Source: Diplosphaera chodatii
Lineage: Eukaryota > Chlorophyta > Trebouxiophyceae > Prasiolales > Stichococcaceae
Length of the DNA stretch: 64,000 bases
Reading direction: 5' to 3'
NCBI GenBank assembly: GCA_032358165.1
Contig: JAALGY010000042.1
Coordinates: 1,054,001 to 1,118,000, forward strand
Shown: in pieces, positions 36,272 to 47,188 of the stretch
Layout of the letters: every line of letters begins with the position of its first letter
How positions within the stretch are numbered: position 1 is the first letter of the stretch
The notes under the pieces: model-generated
Seen by the model: the letters and a program-made list of their open reading frames with translations, nothing else
The model's database searches: none
What the model was told of the DNA's origin: nothing
Translations under genes and position numbers: made by a program

Positions 36272-37033
36272 GCACTGGGATCGGCATCAGCGTAGTTGAC
36301 ATAGGAGCCTAGCCACACAGCGGGGTGACGAGCAGGATAGGACATGAGCGCCCGAGTAGATTTGCGTCCACATCGGCGCGCACCTGCATGTCTCAGCAGA
36401 CAAACAGACAGAAGCTGCCACAACTCGGTCATCATGCCCTCACAACTACATAAGAGCATGGGCATCTGTCAGTGAAGCTCATGCTTGACACACTGAGCAG
36501 CAATATGCTTGCTTACAGCTTCCGAAGCACCGCAGTGACTGCCTAGCAGGCTGGCTGCGCCTAGGGAACAGTCTGCGGCGGCAGAACAAATCAGCCCGCA
36601 ATGCCAAAGCGTGATTCCCTCACAGCACCCTCGAGAGAGACAATCCTCCCACTCAGGTGGCACAACGTTACATATGGCACCACCAGCGACATGGCACGTT
36701 CTGCCCAGCCGGCTGCGCTGTGCTTTGCTAGATCGATCATGGATTCAGCCCGAGGCAGACATCCTTCTTGCTCTTTAAAGTGCAAAAGGCACGACGTTGG
36801 TGTGGCGGTAGACGGTGAAATCGTTGGTGAGGTGCATCTGCAGATTGTACTGCCGAGTCGAAGCAGCACCATCTTGTGTTGTACTTGGCCCTGCCGCCAC
36901 TGCGGTGAATATCAGGCCAGCTAGAGCTGAGCACGCAGATCTTTTGCAGCGGTGTCGCGGCTCAGCCGGCCTGTGGACACCTGCTGAACCTCAACACCGC
37001 CCCCTGCCAAGCAAAAAGTACACCCTCACATCC
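36272..37033. other. Intergenic between copies 2 and 3
   Basis: No gene is supported. It contains the upstream element of copy 3 within a 16-bp block (36845-36860) that is identical to one upstream of copy 4. Confidence 0.5.
36845..36860 (+). promoter_or_regulatory. Conserved upstream element, copy 3
   Basis: TTGTACTGCCGAGTCG ends 174 bp before the copy 3 start. All 16 bases are identical to the block at 40419-40434. The core TGCCGAGTCG differs from copies 1 and 2 at two positions. Confidence 0.5.
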
Positions 37034-40000
37034 ATGGTGTTCGCCAGCTACGCGTGCCTGGTCGTGCTGTGCATCTTCTTTGCTTCATTTAGAACATTAG
37101 ATGCAGCCAGCGCCCGGCGGGGAGACCTGGTGTACCTTGAGGAGACGCTGGGGGGTGGGTCGAACATCTTGCGGGTGAGAGGATGATGTAAGGCCGGTCC
37201 TACGGCGAGGCTTGCGCCACTACTGTGGCGCAGGCGTCGTTTTTCTCATAAATAATAATTTTTTTTTAAATTTTATAACAAAAACTATTTAATTTAAAGA
37301 TTAAATAATTGTATTTATTTTGAAAAACATTCAAGTATTCATTAAAAATTTCATTTAATTTCTGAGGTGCACGACCATGAGTGAGTGCGCTGCTGTTGCA
37401 GCAACGAGCACGTTGCCGGCATCAGTGCATCTGGCGAGTGTTAACTTGGCACCCTACTACGTGCATGCCGGCGAGGGGCACACCGCCCAGCAATTGGTGC
37501 AGCAGCCACGATGGGCAGCACCTGTTCGCTTAGGCTAGCACGCAGCTGCTTGCTCACTCGGCTGTGCACGTTCAAGGGGTGCTGCATGTCGCACCTCACA
37601 GCATGCAGGCCAGTGGCAGCGCTGGGCAGCAGGTCTCTGCGACACCAAGGAGTCACTGGTACCATACAGACGTGCACGACTTGACACTAAGCTGAGGTTG
37701 CGCCTGCATGCAATGCAGATCAAATCGTCAGTGGCAACATCACCTGGAGTGTACCGCGCCAGCTTGCGCCTGCCATCGGCCAACTTCGAAAACATCGCCA
37801 TCTCCAACGACGGCAGGCTGGTGTTCCTGATTAAATACAAGTGCGCACCCGCCCGCGTGGCCTTGTATATGCCACCAGCGATGCAACTAGCAAGAGCGGC
37901 CAGACATGCCGCAGCCAGTCAATGTAGCGGCAGCAGCTGCTATATGTTTGTGTCCTTGACGGTCGGCGTTCTCCCGTTATTCCAACATCAGGCTGCTGAC
38001 ACATTAAACATGTGTGGCACAGTCTTCTGGTCGACAACAACAATGACTTCTTCTACGAGAGCGAGATGTGGGTGGTGGACATCAAGACAAGGAGCGGCAC
38101 TCCCAAGGTACAGGCTCCACTTTGACCCCAGCTCGGCAGCAAGAGAGCTGCGGTGAACACGTGGGTGCGTACATGGGTGCGCAATTGCCTCGGGTGTCAT
38201 GCGTCTCAACACAAAACCACACTGAGGGCCACCTGCATGACCCACGTAGGTGCGGTCCACCCACGACCTGACGCCTTTCCTACAGAACTCGCTCACCGGC
38301 TGCTATGTCTACGGGCCAGGCACGGTCATACAGCCACTGACAACGATGCTGACCTATGCAATGTGCTGCACTCACGTGTTGCTCTGGAGCACTAAGACCT
38401 GTCGGGACACATTGCTACAAGCTTGACAATGCATTCCATGTTGCCTCCTTGCAGCTGCTATTGCAGCTGGTCTGCCGGCGCTTGGCAGGTACCCTGTATT
38501 TGTGGGTTTGGCTTGTAACCGTGGCTGCAACCCAGCTTCAGACGAAGACGGCGCCCCTGTCTTTTCGGGATCTTCTGTGCTGCACCTCTCGTGAGTATGC
38601 AAGCGCTCGTGGACGCATGAATCGGATCGGATCCATGTATGGGTGCCGCCGTGTGTTTTTGATTGACCATGAAGCAGAGCTTTGTGCCTTCTAGTTGGAC
38701 CACCCGTGCATGGCTGTGCTGGCACAGGTATGACGTGCTTAACCGGGATTTCAGCAAGGTCGGCGCCACCCGCACCAGCACAGGGAAGGTTTGCAGATAT
38801 GGGATCCAAGACCAGGTGGGTCATGCAACCAACAATAGCACCCCACTCAGCGAGAGGCAACAAGATGATGCAGACGTGCAATTAGTTGCCACAACAATCG
38901 GCACAGGGTGTCAGTAGCGACGAAAGCCTTCACATTGGCCGCATGTCTCCCAAGGATCTCACATCGAGTGATGTTGTGGCCATTGCAGATCCAGGCGCTA
39001 CATGTCCCTCGGCTAGCCAGCGGCAGGGATGGCTCCCCACTTATGGTCTTCCGGGATCGTGACACCCCGGTGAGGAGCAAGGGACGTTGAACTTGGGCAA
39101 GCACCACCCTCAACGGCATTGTATATGAAATTGGAGGACGCTCAACGCGTTGCCATGACGTCGACGCATCCCCATGCAATTGCGGGTCGAGAGCCTTACT
39201 TGTTGTGGATGTCAACATCACCGCAAAGTAGGTGCCACCCGTTTGTGCCGCAGACTGTGCGCTTCCGAGGCATCAACCCCGCCTCTCGCACCCTGTGGAT
39301 CTGGCGTGACACCGCTAAATACCCATGCACAAACTTCGTGGTTGGCGGACCTTCTGAGGTCTACGTTGTCTGCCCGGACGGTCGTCTGCCCGGTGAAGAG
39401 GGGGCATCAGAGGAGAAGCCTATTGAGGTAACATCGATGCATCTTTGAAGCTAGTGAACTTAGCCGTTGTCAGTCAAAATGGCCATGTACACAGTTGTTG
39501 TATGTGTCTAGACCAAGAGCTCTTGCACACTTCAATGTGAGGACCCACATGGATGCGGACCTGGCCCCCGTAACCATCTTGATTGTGATTGCAGGTCATG
39601 CAGATCAAGCGCACACCAAAGGGGCAGCGTGTGGTGACCGTTGTTGGTCGCGCTCCTGCGTCCCTAGGCCGCACTTCCTACAGCAGAGGCTTGGCCGTCT
39701 TGCAGGGCGCTACCCAGCCGCTGTATGCTGTCGCACGACAAGGGAACGAAGATTACAACGACTCCCCATATGTGAGCATAGAGACGTCCCCTGTCCAACT
39801 TTGATCATGTACAACGTACAGCCATGCTTGCAAGTATGACTACTGCACGACAGTCTGACGGCCGTGTTACATACAACAAGGTATAGAGTAAGCGTGTTAC
39901 AAAACGCCCGGCACATTCCATACTATCAGCACAGGAGCACCACTCTTTCAAGGGACCGTGTCAGCTGCACGAGGCTGGTGTCCTTGCGCACACTGTTATG

Positions 40001-40170
40001 TGCATTGTCGTGCCGCTGAACATTCATCGAACTAGAATGTGTCTTTTGTGCTGCAGGTTATAAAGTACAGCAAGACGCACCTGGGCGCAAGTGGGAAGGT
40101 GTTTGCCAAGCTGAAGGGTACCAAGAACTTTTCAAACGCCTACGTTGAGCTGATAGCAGTGGTGCCATAG
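37034..40170 (+). CDS. Secreted six-cysteine tandem-family protein, copy 3
   Basis: Function unknown. Ten exons: 37034-37174, 37719-37840, 38023-38107, 38250-38319, 38455-38590, 38728-38815, 38989-39069, 39254-39427, 39595-39771 and 40057-40170. They close in frame to 395 residues. Signal peptide (YACLVVLCIFFASFRTLDA), then ASARRGDLVYLEE, AISNDGRLVFLI, an acidic/Asn-rich loop in exon 3 (DNNNDFFYESEMWVVD), LTGCYVYGPG, FVGLACNRGCNP, VPRLASGRDGSPLMVF, INPASRTLWIWR, FVVGGPSEVYVVCP, VMQIKRTPKGQR, LQGATQPLYAV and terminal IAVVP. The longest exon 8 has a Glu-rich end (GEEGASEEKPIE). Intron 1 carries an AT-rich island; intron 4 is GC-AG. A TGTAA, the usual chlorophyte poly(A) signal, occurs about 210 bp after the stop. 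Confidence 0.85.
37213..37366. other. AT-rich island with GC hairpin inside intron 1 of copy 3
   Basis: About 125 bp (37240-37366) are almost pure A/T in otherwise GC-rich DNA. Just upstream lies an 8-bp hairpin (TGCGCCAC at 37213-37220, GTGGCGCA at 37225-37232). This composition resembles AT-rich organellar DNA with GC hairpins, so an organelle-to-nucleus insertion is possible; this is inference. Confidence 0.5.
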
Positions 40171-40618
40171 ATCTCGACATCAACACGCACCGACACCTTG
40201 GTGCCGCAGTTTGGCAGGAGCTGAAGTTTGTTGCGTGTCACCATGCAGCATCAGCTTGCCACTCCGGCTGCCGCATGCACATGACGTCGTCACGGTCACA
40301 CTCCAGACCCAGTAGTTTTCGGCTATGGTTCATTGCTTACGTAAAAGACTGGATACCTAGGAAACCCAACGCAACATCTGTAACGACCCATGCACTGGTC
40401 TTAACCTGCAGTATCATTTTGTACTGCCGAGTCGGCGGGGGCCAGATTCATTGATCTCACGCTCATGTCCCGGCATCTGCTGCCATGCTTCCTGACTGGC
40501 ACACTGCCCCAACAGCATCCACGATACTTGAGTACTGACTACGCCTTGCGCTGTGCGTGCTGGTCATTCCGCTGCCGCTGGTAAAGTCGCTGCTGGTCGC
40601 TCTGCCTTGCACCCTCAC
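40171..40618. other. Intergenic between copies 3 and 4
   Basis: No gene is supported. It contains TGTAA near 40378 and the upstream element of copy 4. Confidence 0.5.
40419..40434 (+). promoter_or_regulatory. Conserved upstream element, copy 4
   Basis: The 16-bp block is identical to the one upstream of copy 3. It ends 185 bp before the copy 4 start codon. Confidence 0.5.
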
Positions 40619-43375
40619 ATGAAGTCTGCCCTCAGCCGCGTGTGCCTGGTCGTGCTGGGTGTGATCATCGGTCCAGGTGCGTCATCCGAGGCGGCAAGCG
40701 CCCGGCGTGGCGACCTTGTGTACCTCGAGCAAGCTCTACGCGGCAACACAGCTGACACTTGGATCTTGCGGGTGAGGTCGACATCAGCACTGTGCCGTGC
40801 CGCTTGTGGAGCTGCGCCTGCCAGCCGATGTCGAAGCTACAGTCAACTGTAAAGAAGCATCAGGATCCTGATCTTTGCCGTTGCGCTGCGACCACTGGGC
40901 ACTCTGTGGTAGTAGTGGCCATGCGCGCGCGTGCAAGGCAGGAAACCGCTATGCTAAGGCAGCATGGCAGCCTGATGATAGGGTTGGTGGTGCATACAGC
41001 AGCAGTCATCTTGCACGATGCGTCTTGGCCAACAGGATGCATGCAACCATGTGATGTTGTCGCATCCAGCAGCGGCTGCGCAGTCGCTACAGAGTGTTAT
41101 GTTGTGTCCGTTCTTATCATCAGCGAGATCGGGATTGCTCTGGACCCAACCGAGGTGCCTGCAGCTCGACTCAAGGGCGCTGTGTTGCATTGACGATCAG
41201 GTGCGCCTGCCTTTGATGCAGGCAAAGTCGCCAATGGGAGTGGTCCGCGGCAGCTTGCGCCTGGGGGCTGATGAATACAATTTCCACAACATCGGCGTCT
41301 CCAGCGACGGCAACCTGACGTTCCTGATGAGAGACAGGTGTGCAATAATTTTCATCACAGTTCGTTTCGCTGCGCTGCGAGAACCCCAGCAGAAGTGCAC
41401 CACCCTGACACCCGCGGCAGGTGGTGCGGCATCAGTTGCTATGGCAGCCGCTCAACGCCAGTAGTTGCCCATCAGTGCGGCTTCAACATGCCTGTGGGCC
41501 TGCCCACGTCACAGGCTTTACTTGGGGCCTGAGGAGTCTGACGTCTGGGTGGTGGCGATCAGGAACGGCAACCCAAAGGTGTCGTCGTGTCTGCACATGA
41601 GCACCAGCAGCAGTTTGCGACACCGATGCGACACCGTGTGCGCCTGCGTCGAATGTTTGACAATTGCTTTGCGTGTGCTCCAGGTGTTGTCCAAGCATGT
41701 CTTGGCGCCGTACCTGATCAACGCGCTGGCTGGTTGCAGCACCGCCGGGCCAGGCACGTTTGTGCACAGCCACGGCCGAGACGCTCAAGTGCTTGGTGGA
41801 ACCCTCGCTCACGACCGCCATGCACACGTGCCTATCACAGACATCGCCACATCCGTGACACGCATTGTGCACCGTGCTGTGCAGCCGCCATTGCAGCGGG
41901 GTCGCCAGCTGGTGGCATGTATCCCATTTTTCTGGGGCTGGCCTGCAGCCGCGGCTGCAGCCCGAAGACCGACGACAACAACAATCCCTTGTTCTCAGCG
42001 ACCTGGGTGCTGCAGCTTTCGTGAGTGTCTCAGGTTCTTGATGAGCTGGCTGGCGTGGCCTGTGGTCATGGTGGGATCGCGAGTGCTGCTTGCTGATTAG
42101 CAGCAACGCCAAGGTGCGTATGCATGTGCTCTGTTGGAGCCAGCCCTGACATGCTGGCCCAGGTATGATGTACGCACACGCTCATTCACCAAGATAGGCG
42201 CAACACGCACCAGCGTCGTGGAAAGCTGCAAGAGGGACGTCATCAACCAGGTGCAATCCTGAAGAACACGATGATCTCGAACAGAGGGTCATCATCTCAC
42301 TCTGTTTGGTCCATCCACAGGGCAGGAGACCCTGCTCGATTTGTGTTGATGTTCCCATTTTGAAGGTACGTGCCCTGTACGTCCCACGGCTGCCTGGTGG
42401 GAAGAATGGCGCACCCCTCATGGTCTTCGGCGAGCACGACACACCGGTGAGAACTGATGTGAAGCGCAGCGCCAGCTGGCATGCTGCAACAAAGGTATCA
42501 GCATGGCACACCTGCTCTATGAGTGCGTGCTGCCGCATGAAGATGCTCAGCTGTGGGACTGTGCCGCCTGCGACTTGGTGATGCGCGCCACAGACCTTCC
42601 GGTTCCGGGGCGTCAAGCCGGGCAGCCCCAACCTGCTGAGCTGGCGAGCCGCGCCCACGAGCGACTGCTCCCGCTTCGTCATCGCCGGACCCTCGGAGTT
42701 CTACTCCTTCTGCCCCGATCGTCTGACCAACTACGAGGGACCTGGCGCGGTGGGATCTGAGGCCTGCTGCTGAACCCATGCCGTGAAAGCGATCTCCTAT
42801 GCCACCCACCCACACCAATATAACTGCAACATTCAATCAGAGTGCGAGCCAGCTGTTCACGTCGAGAGCTCCACTGTACAGCATCCAGCGCCCCCCAGTA
42901 GTGAAACCTCCTTTGCACACAAGCAGAGTCTGCAGATGTGATGATTGTGATGACACGCTCACGGCTGCAGATCAAGCAGATCAAGCGCACGCCAAAGGGG
43001 CAGCGCCTGGTGACCAACGTCGGCGGCGCACCAGCGGCCCTGGGCCGCGGCCAGTTCATCACTGGGCTCGCCGCCCTGGAGGGCGCCAGCCAGCCGTTCT
43101 ACGCCGCAACCGACGTGGACGAGCTGGACGGCAAGGGCTTCGTAAGTGCTTCGGGCCATCGTTCATGCTTTTGTGGCCAGTGATATTCCGTGCTGGACCA
43201 CAAGGATGCGATGTCAGGCAGCACTATGACATGTGCGACTCTTTCACCCACTCAAATTGCTTGGGTCATGCTGCAGATCCTCAGGCACAGCAAGTCGAAC
43301 CTCCGTGCAAATGGGGAGGTGGCGCTGAGGGTGACAGCTGGCAGTGCGGCGTTTTTGCTGGCAGTGGTGCCCTGA
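40619..43375 (+). CDS. Secreted six-cysteine tandem-family protein, copy 4
   Basis: Function unknown. Ten exons: 40619-40771, 41222-41337, 41515-41578, 41684-41753, 41885-42020, 42163-42250, 42366-42446, 42594-42749, 42971-43141 and 43277-43375. They close in frame to 377 residues. Signal peptide (RVCLVVLGVIIGPGASS), then ASARRGDLVYLEQ, AKSPMGVVRGSLRL, IGVSSDGNLTFLM, SDVWVVAIRNG, VLSKHVLAPYLINALAGC, FLGLACSRGCSPKTDD, VPRLPGGKNGAPLMVFGE, GVKPGSPNLLSWR, FVIAGPSEFYSFCPDR, IKQIKRTPKGQR, LEGASQPFYAA and FLLAVVP. Exon 2 and exon 10 lengths match copy 5, suggesting a recent common origin of copies 4 and 5. Intron 4 is GC-AG. TGTAA lies about 95 bp after the stop. Confidence 0.85.
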
Positions 43376-43931
43376 TGGCCCCCGCCTGCCGAGGTGGAGC
43401 CAGGAGATGACTAGCCTGCCTACAAGTACTATGTATAAACGAGTAGCCATGATGAAACCGCGTTTAATGTAAGAAACAGATCTGAAGCACTCTCTCAACA
43501 TTCAATCTGCTGCACTCTTGTTAGTTGACGCTAACACCGCAGCAGAGGTTGTGTGCGGCATCACACTCATGCACGCATGCAGGGCACATCGGACGGCAGC
43601 ATGGTTGGTGAAACCCTGCACAACGCATTCTGGGCTGTTGCTCATATGCTACAGCTCTCTCCTCGGAGATCTCACTCGGTAGACGATGCAGTGTCAGGAA
43701 CGCTGGCAAGTCTCCCAGTGTCTAAACCCTGCTCATACATTATGCCCGTACAGGTTGCTTTGCTGACTCAGAGCTGGCCAACTCGCTTGCCGATCTGCTT
43801 CATATTTGATGCAGACTGCGGAGGGTTACCGTATCGAGCCGGCAGCGGGGTTAAACTGGAACCTCTGTGTGCGCAACCAGAGTGCTTTGTAGCCTGGTGC
43901 CGCACCTGCACCTGCATTCTGCAGCCTTCAC
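43376..43931. other. Intergenic between copies 4 and 5
   Basis: No gene is supported. It contains TGTAA at about 43469 and the copy 5 upstream element. Confidence 0.5.
43761..43770 (+). promoter_or_regulatory. Conserved upstream element, copy 5
   Basis: TGCTGACTCA ends 162 bp before the copy 5 start codon. It differs from copies 1 and 2 by one base and still matches the bZIP half-site pair TGASTCA. Confidence 0.45.
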
Positions 43932-46776
43932 ATGAGGACTGTCAACAGCGTATGCCTGTCCGTGCTGTGCGTGCTCATTGCCTCAGCTGCGCCAACGGAT
44001 GCAGCGAGTGCACAGCGGGGTGACCTGGTCTACGTTGAGCAGACTGCGAGCGGCACTTCGACCCTGCGGGTGAGCCGACAACACTGCTGTACGGCGCCGC
44101 ATGCGCAGCTGCCTCTGGCAGCCGAGCCAGTAGATCTGCAGCACACTATGATAATAATCAGGATGCGCGGCCTTCGAGTTTGTGCGCGTTGCTGCCTTCT
44201 GGCCACTGGAATGTTGTGTCCTAAGGCACCATCAAGGCTCAGGGCGGCCCAGGAGGCAGTCGACTTTGATTCTGTGCGCCAGCCCCGCTGCTAGGAGTAG
44301 ACTCTGCCATGGCCGGAGGCGGTGTCGCCGCACTTCCGGCAGCTCCATGCATGTTACGTAGTGTTACATAGTCATGGTGTGAGCGTTGAGTAACCATGTA
44401 CAGCATGCAGTGGCCGATGTCAGCGCGACAGCGGGCTTAAAGACCTCGCTGCACATCGCTCGGCTGCTTATGCGGCGCCTGCCCTCGGCTCAGGTGAAGT
44501 CCCCGTCAGGGACGCACCGCGGCAGCCTGCGCCTGACGGCCGACAATGCCATCTTCCACAACATTGGCGTCTCCAGCGACGGGAACCTGGCGTTCCTGAC
44601 GACAGACAGGTGCAGATCCCTGACCTGGCTGTGCTGGCCCCCAGTAGCGGCGTGGCGCACACGGCGCGAGCGGCATCGGGCAGACTGCCGCAGCGAGCGG
44701 TGCCATGCGGCTGCTGGCTGGCATTCGACCCTGCAATGCAATACTCCGTGGCTGAGAGCCGTGCTGCAGCGTGTCGCAGAGTGTATTCGGACGCCAGGAC
44801 GGACATCTGGGTGGTGGCTTTGAAGAGTGCCACCCCCAAGGTGCAACTGCAGCTCCCTGTGTGCAGCAGCATAGCAGGAGGGTTTTAAAACTATGCGCAT
44901 CACATGTGTGGCTAGCTGTTCCTGCGCAGCACTCGTCTCACAAGTTCCCGGGGGTGTCGCAGGTGCTGTCGAAGCATGTGCTCGCACCTTACATGAAGGA
45001 CGCGCTCGCAGGCTGCAGCATCGCCGGGCCAGGTATGACTCCTGGGGACGGCTGCCATCGACATTGTGATCTGATTGCGCACATGCACCGTTACCTTGAT
45101 CACCTGAATGAACATGCAAGTAGTGGCACGGCGCGGCGTGCATGAATGTGTTCTTGCTGCCTGTGCGCAGCCGCCATTGCGGCGGGGCTGCCAGCTGGCG
45201 GCAGGTACCCCGTCTACTTGGGCCTGGCCTGTAACCGCGGCTGCAGCCCGAAGACCAACAGCGACAACTACCCCGTCTTTTCGTCCACCTGGGTGGTGCA
45301 CCTATCGTGAGTTGTGAGCTGCTGTGACAAGGTGGTTTGCTTCTGCAATAGGAATGCTAGTTCATCTGATGCTGGCACCTGTTCATGCATCTGGGTGTTC
45401 ACGCTGGGTGGGTAACATAACAGAGCCCGCCTATCGCAGGTATGACATACGCACACGGATCTTGAAGAAAACCGGCGCCACCCGCACCAGTGCTGAGAAC
45501 TTCTGCAAGCGGGAGATCATTGACCAGGTGCGTCCTTCTCAGGAGTGTCTAGGCGCTGAGTACTCTGAGGAACCCCAGATAGCATACTTTCTGTGTGGAT
45601 AACTGGGCACGCCTGCGGTGTGACCTGTTTCGGGGGTGACATGTTTCGAACGAAGTCGGGGTGTTGCTTGGGCAGGTGCGGGCGTTGTACGTTCCGCGGC
45701 TGCCTGGCGGCAGGAACGGCGCGCCGCTCATGGTCTTCGGCGAGCATGACGCCCTGGTGAGCTGCTGCCAAGGATAACAAGTCCGTGCTTTGATTGCACC
45801 ATCATCTGCCGGATGCCGAGCTCAGACACAGGCTGCAGACACTGCAGCGAGTGCCTGCTGAATGCGCTGCTTTGTATCACATGTTGCAGAACTTCCGGTT
45901 CCGGGGCATCAAGCCGGGGTCTCCCAACCTGCTGAGCTGGCGCACCGGGTATGCGGGCGAGTGCCAGAACTTCAAGATAGGCGGGCCCTCGGAGTTCTAC
46001 TCCTTCTGTCCGGGGCGCTACACTGGCTACTATGGGGTCGGCACGGTAGGATGTGCCAATGTTGCCACCAACAGATGTCATGCTCTTGCCCACTGTATGT
46101 CAGCACGCTGGCCGAATCCTTGCCCCAAGCTGTGTTTGGCGCATGCATGGCTACCACTGCATCGGTCTGTAAGGCAGACTGTTACAGACTCTGATGATGG
46201 ACTTGTCTCGCGCAGATCAAGCAGGTCAAGCGCACGGCCAAGGGGCAGCGCGTGGTGACGAAAGTGGGCCGTGCGCCGGCGGCCCTGGGCCGCGGCTTCT
46301 ACAACTACGGGATGGCCACCCTGGAGGGCGCCGGCCAGCCGCTGTACGCCGTCACAGCCCAGAACGACGACAAGGTCTACGTGAGTGTACAGCACCCACT
46401 CGACACTTGACGTCGCTTACAATGGTCTCAGCGTCATCACTCCTGATGGGCTGTTGTGTCCCTAAATGGTGAGGTTGTGATGCCAGTATGTAGAGAGGCG
46501 TCGGGTCAACAGCGAGCACACACATCAGCAATGTGGCAGACCGGATGGCCGATGCAGCGGAGCTGCCCAGTCTGCCACAACGAGGCGCAAGTGTGCAGCT
46601 GTGGACGTGCAAGTATGCAAAACATAGCCGTCACGATGCTCACAGGACCTACATTGATGTGTGCAATGCTCGTGCAGGTCATCAGGCACAGCAAGGCGGG
46701 CCTCGGCGCGGCAGGCAAGGTGGCGCTCAGGGTGACAGCTGGCAGCAAGGCCTTCCTGCTAGCAGTGGTGCCGTAG
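43932..46776 (+). CDS. Secreted six-cysteine tandem-family protein, copy 5
   Basis: Function unknown. Ten exons: 43932-44069, 44494-44609, 44780-44840, 44963-45032, 45171-45306, 45440-45527, 45676-45756, 45890-46045, 46216-46380 and 46678-46776. They close in frame to 369 residues, the shortest copy. Signal peptide (NSVCLSVLCVLIASAAPT), then ASAQRGDLVYVEQ, VKSPSGTHRGSLRL, IGVSSDGNLAFLT, DIWVVALKSATPK, LAPYMKDALAGCSIAGPG, LGLACNRGCSPKT, VPRLPGGRNGAPLMVFGE, GIKPGSPNLLSWR, IGGPSEFYSFCPGR, IKQVKRTAKGQR, LEGAGQPLYAV and FLLAVVP. Intron 4 uses a GT donor (CAG|GTATGA), unlike the GC donors of the other copies. Confidence 0.85.
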
Positions 46777-47188
46777 CGCTACGTAGTATAAGACCTTCAA
46801 GTGTAGCAGGGGGTGGCTGTCGCAGTAGAAGCAACATGAAGTGTACATCAGCAGGCAATCACCAGACATCCGACAGTGACATCAAACGGTACGCAATGCC
46901 TCAGTGTGTGATTGTGTCACAGGCTGCAATGCGCCACACAATCAACAACAGAACGCAGCCTTCGAATAACAGTACCAGATACTTCGGTTGATCAATCATC
47001 AGAGTCACATGCCGTGCCGCTCTGGCAGCTGGACCAAGTGATACGGTGCCCACATTGGCCAGGCTAGCAGGTGCATCTGCCCAGCTGCTATGACGGCACT
47101 CCCATCGACCGCAAAGGCGGCATCTCTCCATCAGACGGCAACGTGCTCGATTGCCGCGCCATTTGCTGCGCCTGCATCCTGCGCTACC
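46777..47188. other. Intergenic between convergent genes
   Basis: Lies between the 3' end of copy 5 (+) and the ABCA gene (-). No gene is supported. Confidence 0.5.

Noticed and set aside
29718..46776. CRISPR array, satellite or transposon explanation for the repeated region
   Set aside because: Repeat units are about 3 kb genes with introns, diverged intergenic DNA and no terminal repeats, transposase or short spacers.
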